From Cladorrhinum sp. PSN259 (taxonomy: Eukaryota > Ascomycota > Sordariomycetes > Sordariales > Podosporaceae), in NCBI GenBank assembly GCA_033725935.1, contig MU867088.1:61827-125826 (forward strand): DNA of 64,000 bases, in the 5' to 3' direction. The notes under the pieces are model-generated. The model made no database searches, was not told the DNA's origin, and was given only the letters and a program-made list of their open reading frames with translations. Within the stretch, counting starts at the first letter, position 1, and each line of letters begins with the position of its first letter. A program made the translations under genes and the position numbers. Below are positions 56,991 through 64,000 of the stretch, piece by piece.

Positions 56991-57697
56991 AGAGAATTTT
57001 TTTTCAAAAATGGTATAGATGAAGAGGTAACTCGATCAAAAGTGCAGGACACAAATTTTGATTTGTGTTTTTTTTGGGGGGTGAAGGGGGAACTTTGGAG
57101 TTTTGGAATGGTAAATGCTGGTTTGTTTACTTTTTGGGGTTTTTTTTTTGGATTCAGGGGTAAAAACAACACCTCGTGATAGTACTTTTTTCAGCCTGTT
57201 GTTTATTGGGGCTGCCTGTTAGTTCAACATGCTGGGTAGTCATGATTATATTACTCATTTTTTAATTAATTCAACCACTCAGGCGAACATGAAACGTAAA
57301 GAAGATCGGATAGTTAGGTTAGGTTATCATGAGTAGTGGTAATACGATGTGTAAACTCGGACACACGTATCTTGGAACATTGCGTGATTCAGAAGCTCAT
57401 TCCTATCGGTGATCAACAATTTATTAGTCTTCAGCAGATACAACATCGTAGAGAGACAGGTCTGTATTTTCTGTAGCAATGTATAAGTCCCAGCTTTCAA
57501 CCGCTCTCATGGACTTTTCGTAGCTCCACGAGCCTCAACATGTCTGCAGCTACGAGAAGACAAGAACAACAGAACAAGGACAAAAGCACTCTTGATATTA
57601 ATAGTTGGAGCAAAGTTCCAATATGACATAATATAGAAACTGCTTGCAATCGAGGATCTGGCAGGAGCTTCTCTTCCTTCATCCCTTAATCTTGAAA
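56991..57697. other. Intergenic
   Basis: T- and G-rich 3' flank; no gene is recognised. Confidence 0.5.
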
Positions 57698-58333
57698 ATG
57701 TCCTCCATGACAATGCCGTCAAAGAGGAAGGCTTCTAAATCTCTGAGCCAATCCCCTCACTCCTCAGGGAACCCAGTCCGCGGAAAAAGAAAACAAAGAG
57801 AAGAAACATCCGACACGACAGACATTGCAGGCATATCTAAGCATGAACCACGTCGGTAGCCTACCAGGCGCCCTACTCTCATTGGCGACGACATCGCCGT
57901 AGCGTCATGCCCTTCCGACACAGAATCCCCCTCTGCATGAATTGAGTGTTCTAGACCGTCTCCGACCGTTCAGCTCCGACACACTAACCCCCTCCAGTAT
58001 ATCAATCCATATTGACGCTATCTCGGGACGGAAAGGACCCACATCCCGCTCGCCCATTAGCGCAGCCGAGACTGCTGCCACAGCATCTCCATCCATTGGT
58101 AGTTATACGGACCTCGGGTTCAGTATCACCAAAGTCTTCCTCCCGGAGGTGCTCCCGACTCGAAGTCCAAGTCTCACAGTTACTATGAGTCTCTGACAAA
58201 AGAAGACTTCAGAGGGGAAATAATGTGTTTCTGGCGAGAAAGAGTCATTGTGGAAGAGGCCGCCCAGATATGTGCCAGTTTGAACACGAATATTCAACTT
58301 GGTACCGGACCATTTTCTTTTCTTCTTTCTTAA
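57698..58333 (+). other. Coding-like region with stops and frame changes: decayed or mis-modelled gene
   Basis: Three neighbouring segments read like protein. The first, 57698-57937, is in one frame with a TAG at 57857-57859 (MSSMTMPSKRKASKSL...). The second, 57942 to about 58100, is shifted by one (LSVLDRLRPFSS, SISIHIDAISGRKGP). The third, 58103-58333, is in the first frame again (YYESLTKEDFRGEIMCFWRERVIVEEAAQICASL). A possible intron at 57856-57997 (donor GTAGCC, branch CTAAC, acceptor CTCCAG) would remove both early stops and join segments one and two. No good intron was found between segments two and three; a 25-nt one would be too short. It may be a real uncharacterised gene, a pseudogene, or affected by sequence errors. 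Confidence 0.35.
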
Positions 58334-58586
58334 AGAAAAACATCCGATGATTAGTAGCGGCAGTACTATTTTGCTTGAACTGATGACCTTGTCTGCGAGT
58401 CACACGCACAAGAGCACACACCACACAATGCTCTGACCATCTGAGTCTTTGCTTATAACTTTACTGTTTCCCGCCATTGTGGTTTCAAGCTCTCACTTTT
58501 ATGAATACCAGATTCTCCAAGCTAGATAGCAACAGCAAGAAAAACATTGTCCCTGAATCAATAGCCAACAAAAAAACATATCCAGA

Positions 58587-58919
58587 ATGTCACAACACGA
58601 TCCCCCTCTGATCAAGGCAGAAGAAACAGAGCCACCATCCATCACCAGTCCTCATCTTACTTTCTCTCCAAGCCCAGCTCACCAGGCAGAGCCCTCAAAA
58701 AATCTAACTTCATTCACCTCACCCACGGATTTACTTCCGAGAAATCTATCACCAGCCGCAGACACTCAACCTCTGCTTCCCCCATCTCAGAAAGCACTCG
58801 ACGAACTCGTCGCGCTCGAAAGTGAACTTCGAAAAACAAACCAAGAGAATCTCCAAAAAGCTCAAGAGTATCTCAACAGCGGGAAGACGGACCTTCCGAA
58901 ACCACCGGATAATAAATAG
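58587..58919 (+). CDS. Small acidic protein with C-terminal coiled coil, function unknown
   Basis: An intact 110-aa frame starts MSQHDPPLIKAEETEPP, is Pro/Ser/Thr-rich for 70 residues and ends with a helix-forming segment KALDELVALESELRKTNQ and NLQKAQEYLNSGK. Heptad-like Leu spacing suggests a short coiled coil. No family is recognised. Support is moderate: the ATG context and composition are gene-like, and no competing ORF overlaps on the other strand. Confidence 0.5.
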   Translation: MSQHDPPLIKAEETEPPSITSPHLTFSPSPAHQAEPSKNLTSFTSPTDLLPRNLSPAADTQPLLPPSQKALDELVALESELRKTNQENLQKAQEYLNSGKTDLPKPPDNK

Positions 58920-59360
58920 TTCGCCATGTTGTTTATCCGGACGGTATGATTCTAGTCAAATGGATGTCACCTGCTGGATAACGGGCGAGGGGCGAAAAAG
59001 AAGAAGGAAGATGACTGATGAGAAAGAGTTTGTTCGAGACGAGTCTTTTTATATTATCATCAGCTGAGAAAGATGGCATGATTGACACGCAATGATTTCT
59101 ATTTTTCTATTTTTTTTTCTTTTTTTTTCTTTCTTTTTTTTGGAATCGGACCTTTTTTTTCTTTTTTCTTTTTTTGAATCATACCTTTTTTCTTTTTTTT
59201 CTTTTTTTCTTTTTCTTATAGCTTAAACCCACATTATATATCATCTCCTTGAAAAAAAAACCTTTCCCCTCATCATCCCAACACCGCCGCGTTTAAATCC
59301 TTAATAAACATAATAATCCCCATTTATTCTCTCCCCCCCCTTTTTTTTTCTTTTTTTCTT
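58920..59360. repeat. Poly-pyrimidine tract between convergent genes
   Basis: From about 59098 to 59220 and again at 59330-59360 the plus strand is almost only T with single C (units such as CTTTTTTTT). It marks the 3' flanks of the small plus-strand gene and the minus-strand gene ending at 59361. No gene is present. Confidence 0.75.
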
Positions 59361-59720
59361 TCAACACTCACTAGGCCAAGGCAACGCCTCCTTGCTCCCA
59401 AAAACCTCGTCAGCCCACTTCTTGCGGTGCGCCTCCCAGCTGTTACATCCAGCCCTCATAAACACTTCTGCTGAGTCATAAACCACTTTATTCCCCTCGC
59501 CGATTTGCATCATATATCTATTATACCTGTGCCCTTTTTTCCTGTCCCCTTCGCAGGGTCCCCCGGCCCAGCACCACTTCTTCTCCCAGGGCCAGTACTC
59601 GCCGCAGGTCGAGCACTTCCAAAGGCGGGCGACGATATCGGTCCAGGGTAAAGTGTCGGGGACCGAGTCCGGGTTGAAGTCTGACTTTGAGAGGATGTAT
59701 TTGAGTTGGGATGTTGACAT
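59361..59720 (-). CDS. Small Trp/Cys-rich protein, function unknown
   Basis: The product is 119 aa from MSTSQLKYILSKSDFNP at 59720; the same frame is open for 81 more codons upstream but that part is AT-rich leader. The middle has WKCSTCGEYWPWEKKWCWAGGPCEGD, a Trp-rich stretch with five Cys that could form a zinc ribbon (CxxC then CxW..C); it is followed by basic KKGHRYNRYM. The C-terminal half is GCNSWEAHRKKWADEVFG. The pattern of Cys and Trp resembles small fungal-specific proteins of unknown function. It has no signal peptide. Confidence 0.7.
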   Translation of the reverse strand: MSTSQLKYILSKSDFNPDSVPDTLPWTDIVARLWKCSTCGEYWPWEKKWCWAGGPCEGDRKKGHRYNRYMMQIGEGNKVVYDSAEVFMRAGCNSWEAHRKKWADEVFGSKEALPWPSEC

Positions 59721-60830
59721 TTCTTTTTCTTCTTCTTTTCTCAGGAATAGATTAGTCTTTGTTGTTTGGGTATATAAAAAAGTTTGTTTCAACTGTTGTG
59801 TGTTTGGAGCCAAGGTAAGCAATCTTGCTGTTTCTGTCGTAACAGATGAGAAGAATAGTTGGGGAAAAGGTAGATAAATGTCAAGGGGGAGAAGAACGAA
59901 TTTTATAAACGCTGTTTTTATATATATTCTTGTGTGTGTAAAAGAAGTGGTACAATTACACATGTATGCACCACATTATCACCTACCACATTCTAAAAAA
60001 CCTATGGAAGCGTGCCAACTAATTCTTTGTTCACCATATCACTAATTAAAAAAAATCTCGCACTCGGTTACCCGTAATATCACCATCAAATGCTCAGCTA
60101 TTGGAGATGCAACACTATCACAGCCTCATCTTTCTTCACAGCATCGCCTTATCGACGTTCGAAAAGGCTCGTACCGCTGCCGTCATACTTGACATTAGTA
60201 GTACAGGTGATCTTTCCTTGCCCCCGGTTTATTCGTGCCCCCCCAGTGCGCTTCTTCATCTGGTACCGTCCTTCCGCCTGTAGCATATCAGACTTTTTTC
60301 CTAGCGCGGCCTCGTCTTGCCTCCGGTTTGTTTCATGCGCCAGTTCAATCATAGACCCGGATAACCCACAGCAAAACTCAGTTATGAACCTCAGAGAGAG
60401 ATCTCAAGCGAGGAACTACTTTTTCATCATCATCGTCTTGCCCCAGTGTCTAAAGCCCCACGTACGGTCTTACCACCCAGTAATTCCCAGAAGTCACTTC
60501 TATACTGAAACGGCAAGATATGGCATCAAAAAGGAAAAAAAAACCCCCAGCAAATAATATAGATGGAGTGTATATAAAATAAATGTACTAGATTGCAAAG
60601 AAACAAAGTAAATAAAATAGATATGCTCACTGATACTTCCAACATGTCAAGGAGATGGCGAGGTTAAGATGCGGAAAAAAAACATAGAAAGAAAAAGATT
60701 ACTAAAAATAGCAAAGAAAGAAGAAGATGACGAAAGATAATACTAAAAGATACCTGGAGATACGACGAAGATACGAAAGGAAATGCATAATAAGATGGAC
60801 AAGATAGGTAAAAGCGGCGAAAATGGTAAG
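59721..60830. other. Intergenic, becoming purine-rich to the right
   Basis: This is upstream DNA of the Trp/Cys-rich gene. ORFs of up to 155 aa (60090-60557) lack any family resemblance. From about 60660 the plus strand is A/G-rich and grades into the 10-bp array. Confidence 0.55.
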
Positions 60831-61258
60831 AGAGGTCGAGAGATGCTGAAAAAGGTCGAAAAGATATCAAGAAATGTTTAAAAATATTAAAAGAGGTCGA
60901 AAGATGCTAAGAAATATTAAGAAATGCTGAAAGAGGCTGAAATATACCAAGAGAGGTCAAAGAGATGTCAAGAGAACTTGAGAAATACTAAAAGATATTA
61001 AGAAATGTTAAAAGATGTTAAAGATATTAAAAGATACTAAGAGATATTAAGAGAGGTCGAGAAAGGTTAAGAGAGGTCGAGAAAGGTTAAGAGAGGTCGA
61101 AAGATGCAAAAAGATATTGAGAAATGCTAAAAGATGCTATAAAATACTGAGAAAGGTTGAGAGATGCTGAGAAAAAGTCGAAAGATATTAGATGCTAAAA
61201 GATACTAAAAGAGACTGAGAGAGGTTAAGAGATATTAAAAGATGCTGAGAGATGCTCA
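60831..61258. repeat. Degenerate tandem array with a 10-bp period
   Basis: About 43 units of ten bases follow one another with almost constant spacing. Each is purine-rich at its left (for example AAGAGA, GAAAGA) and ends in a T-centred word (TGCT, TATT, GGTC). Typical units are AAGAGATATT, GAGAAAGGTT, AAGAGAGGTC and GAAAGATGCT. A 20-bp double unit (AGAGAGGTCGAGAAAGGTTA) is repeated twice exactly near 61051-61090. The array has almost no C outside the GTC and GCT words and is not coding, because stops occur in every frame. Confidence 0.9.
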
Positions 61259-61259
61259 A

Positions 61260-61313
61260 GATGTGGAAGATGCGGAAGATGCGGAAGATGTAGAAGATGT
61301 GGAAGATGTGGAA
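61260..61313. repeat. 9-bp tandem repeat GATGYGGAA
   Basis: Six units of GATGTGGAA or GATGCGGAA (one GATGTAGAA) follow the 10-bp array directly. The change from a 10-bp to a 9-bp period is abrupt. In one plus frame it would encode Asp-Val-Glu and Asp-Ala-Glu, but no gene context supports translation. Confidence 0.9.
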
Positions 61314-62185
61314 GATGGCGAGAAATGTGAAAAGAAGGAAAAGAGGAAAAGTTGGGTCAGCACGAAAGGTAAGCGCTTTTATCCCCCGTCCCGGTGGACT
61401 CTGCTATCAATACGTACCATCATCACGATTATCCTTCCTTTCCCTTCCTTTGGTTCATCAGCAAGCCACCGACGCGACGACCACAGAAACTTGCACCATA
61501 TCTTAGATACGCATTCCCCGCCGCGTGACTGAAGGAAACTCCATATCACATGTCCCACCACAGAGTTTATCATGACAAGATAATAACGATAAGCAGCCAC
61601 ATCGGGCGACGGAGTGGACAGTGCGAGGAGCAATGTGCACACATCAAATGTCGGATCGCAAATAGACGTGCCAGATGTCGAAGTCCGTCAATAACCCTTC
61701 CAAGATCCTGACAAGACATTCTGAGGAAGCACATCACCTCCACAGTCTCACATCGGCATGGGCTTCTCATATTGACGGCTCCTCCTGAGCGTGTCCAAAG
61801 GTCGATGCGTAGCAACCCACATTTCTTCAACCCCATCATGCCGAACCTGTTACCAAAAAGTGAACTTTAGTGAAAATCTTACTCCAAAAGACACCATCGC
61901 CTTGTAAATATATTCCGACGAAGCATAGGGTATCATCGTACAACAAAATAACTACATATAAACACGAAATATTAAAACGGCCCCAAGATCTCTCAAGTAA
62001 AGAAAAAAACTCCTTTTGCCCACGCCATCCATGCCTTCCCCCTTCCCCCAAAAAGTAAAATGAGAAAATGTACAATTTTGTGTGCACAAATACACCGATG
62101 ATCTAAAAAGCAGAAAAAGTTGTCAAAATGGTCAGAAGAAAACAAGAAGATAAATGGTATATAATCGTCCCCCCCTCACTCAGTG
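61314..62185. other. Intergenic
   Basis: 3' flank of the 14-3-3-like gene; no gene is recognised. Confidence 0.5.
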
Positions 62186-63109
62186 TCATATCATCCCGTA
62201 CGGTGCACCCGCTTCGCCTTGTTTCTGTTGTTGTTGTTGTGACTGTTCGCCGGTTTTTGGTGTCCCTTGCGACGAACCTGAAGCTTTCCTTAGCGTATTA
62301 TTTGTTGATCCACCCTGAAGACCCCTTTTCATCATCTTCCCCAGCACTGTAACCAATTCGCACGCGTCATTGAACATGTCGTTGTCGATCCCTTCTGTAG
62401 CATCGTACACCTCGGCCACCGTATCCTTTGCAACCTTTCGACTGAGCTCTGTATCGTGAACGCACTCGTATAAAAATGCCGCATATTCCGTCTTGACTGA
62501 CAACCTCAACGAATGTGATCCCCACAAAAGCGAATCCGCTAGCTGTACTGCCTCCTGGAAAAATCGGTGTGCGGTTGGAAGATAATTTCCGGGTTTCATG
62601 AGGAACGCTGATGGCGGATCTGGTCCAAAACCTGGTGGGGGGCCGACGGGGCCGCCTTCAAACTGGCCATCCCTTGCTATCCCTTTGCCTTTGTCGACCC
62701 GTGATGCTGATGCTGGTGGTACCTGTCCTTCGTGGCCCGAATCTGAGCCTGTCCCCGATGTGACAGGAGGTGTGTTGTGGAAAAGAACAAAGATGTGATA
62801 GAAAGATGCGCGCAACTTGTAAGCTAGCACCTTGAGCTCGACATAGTTGCCAACCATCGGCACGACATACTGCTCTAATAATACCAGGCCTTCTCGAGAA
62901 AGCCATATTATGTGAAATGATAAATCCAGCTGCTCTGCTGTTGGGGAGCCATCGTGCCGGCGCTGTTTCCTAGCCTTGATGAGTTGTTGTGAGAGGTTGA
63001 TGGAGAGACCTAAAATCTTGAACAGGACTGAAGCCAGGAGAGGATTGTCGTTCTCCACAGCCTTGGCAAGCTTGCCAAGGAACTTTTGATCGACCTCGGA
63101 GGACGCCAT
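62186..63109 (-). CDS. 14-3-3-like helical protein
   Basis: The single-exon product is 307 aa and appears all-helical. The N-terminal half is KFLGKLAKAVENDNPLLASVLFKILG, then SINLSQQLIKARKQRR and LSREGLVLLEQYVVPMVGNYVELKVLAYKLRASFYHIFVLFHN (quoted in pieces). This resembles helices 1-5 of 14-3-3 proteins in order and length, with LAKAVENDN where 14-3-3 has the LAEQAERYD segment. After a Gly/Pro-rich linker (about 120-165) comes AHRFFQEAVQLADSLLWGSHSLRLSVKTEYAAFLYECVHD, in the place of the 14-3-3 helices 7-8 (NPIRLGLALNYSVFYYEI), and then DACELVTVLGKMMKRGL. The phosphopeptide-binding Lys/Arg/Arg/Tyr set of true 14-3-3s is not obviously conserved. The C terminus has a poly-Gln run. A divergent 14-3-3-fold fungal protein is the best reading. 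Confidence 0.7.
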   Translation of the reverse strand: MASSEVDQKFLGKLAKAVENDNPLLASVLFKILGLSINLSQQLIKARKQRRHDGSPTAEQLDLSFHIIWLSREGLVLLEQYVVPMVGNYVELKVLAYKLRASFYHIFVLFHNTPPVTSGTGSDSGHEGQVPPASASRVDKGKGIARDGQFEGGPVGPPPGFGPDPPSAFLMKPGNYLPTAHRFFQEAVQLADSLLWGSHSLRLSVKTEYAAFLYECVHDTELSRKVAKDTVAEVYDATEGIDNDMFNDACELVTVLGKMMKRGLQGGSTNNTLRKASGSSQGTPKTGEQSQQQQQKQGEAGAPYGMI

Positions 63110-64000
63110 GAAAGAGCAGAGATGGGAAGGGGTGATTTGGGCGAAAATGGTTCTGATAGACCGTTGAATTCGATGTCACCGTTTCCCTTCAAAGGCAAGA
63201 ATAGCACAGCGTCCGTCCCGCCCAAATAACAAAAAAATTCAATGAGCGACTAATGAGTGGACTGATCGTTTACTGCATCAGTGGTGAGTGATGGTCTGTG
63301 TTAGTGTGTCGGTGGTGAGACCGTGGATGCGCCCCCTTGCTTCAGACACAGCGGCCTCCTTTCCCGGTACAAGACAACAGTGGTGTTTTGGTTTTAATTA
63401 CACAAAAGCTGAGACGATGGGGTTAGATTTCAGGGCCAAGTCAGCAGTCTGTTTATTGGATGAATACTGACCAATATGATACAGTGAAATGGGCAAGGCC
63501 GAAAGAGGTAATTTGTACAAGGCGGACAACGAATCAGAGAGAAGGTTGCGGCTCGGAGGTAAGGGCAATAATGAAGGCGGTGGGTTTCCCAGTTCTTGGA
63601 CAGAGCATGGCTACGGACTGCGGTGAGTGGTGATGTATGCAGCAGCACTCGGTCTCTTCCTCAGATCCAGAAACACAAAGCGGTGACCTGGTTTTGTGTG
63701 ACAGTGTCAGCTAGAAGCTAGGAGGTGGAGTCCTCAGCTCTTAGCTGACGTCGAATTGTCGGCGGCCCCGTTGTGGTGGAGTCAATTGGCTGGAGAAATA
63801 CCTCGACAGAAGATGTTGAAGTCTGGAGATATCGAAAGAGACGTCGCGACGGTAATGGGACCCGGGGTCATATGCAGGACGAGGGAGACAAAGTAAACAA
63901 ATGTCCGGGGAAAAACCAGATTCCCAAAGTGTGCGGGCGGCAATCTAACCAAGGCCGGGGGATTTGACGAGGGCAGAAGCGCGAAATGGCCGGGGGCAGT
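63110..64000. other. Upstream region of the 14-3-3-like gene to the window edge
   Basis: No gene is recognised; ORFs up to 72 aa have no support. Confidence 0.5.

Noticed and set aside
59721..59963. 81-codon N-terminal extension of the Trp/Cys-rich protein
   Set aside because: AT-rich sequence with leader-like composition; the conserved-looking part begins at MSTSQL.

Overview
The window is nuclear DNA of a filamentous ascomycete, most likely a sordariomycete of the Neurospora/Sordaria kind. The evidence is short spliceosomal introns (about 50-120 bp, GTANGT donors, CTRAC branch sites a short way before CAG/TAG acceptors), spacing of one gene per 2-3 kb on both strands without operons, a saccharopine reductase of the fungal alpha-aminoadipate lysine pathway, a short fungal kinesin-3 and a Ypt7-type Rab. 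No mobile element, rRNA, tRNA or CRISPR array could be supported.

Left part (0-16.6 kb): a Ser-rich protein of unknown function, a class II eIF4E-like cap-binding protein, an EF-hand-like protein whose first exon appears to be only the ATG, glyoxalase II, the pre-rRNA processing endonuclease LAS1, saccharopine reductase (LYS9) and a Gln/Ser-rich protein of unknown function. A 10-N assembly gap lies between glyoxalase II and LAS1, flanked by poly-G/poly-C and by a corrupted second copy of the same 101 bases.

Middle (16.5-24.7 kb): about 8.1 kb without a recognisable gene, not AT-rich, containing a cluster of GTAC/GGTACC motifs. It is the common upstream side of the Gln/Ser-rich gene and the downstream side of a sugar kinase gene.

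Right part (24.7-64 kb): ketohexokinase-like PfkB kinase, NAD kinase, a proteasome-assembly chaperone 4-like protein, transportin (Kap104), Golgi guanosine diphosphatase (GDA1), a PPPDE-thioredoxin-PUL fusion protein, a short kinesin-3, a tail-anchored heme-oxygenase-like protein, a vacuolar EamA/SLC35F transporter, Ypt7, a Mg-chelatase-like AAA relative without Walker A, several small uncharacterised proteins (two with Cys clusters), and a 14-3-3-like protein. Between the last two sits a striking degenerate tandem array with a 10-bp period.

The genes are housekeeping genes from unrelated pathways (translation, rRNA processing, lysine synthesis, nuclear import, Golgi glycosylation, vacuole fusion, organelle motility). 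I see no biosynthetic cluster and no convincing new multi-gene system. Exon structures below were worked out by hand from splice signals and reading-frame continuity and have not been tested against transcripts.
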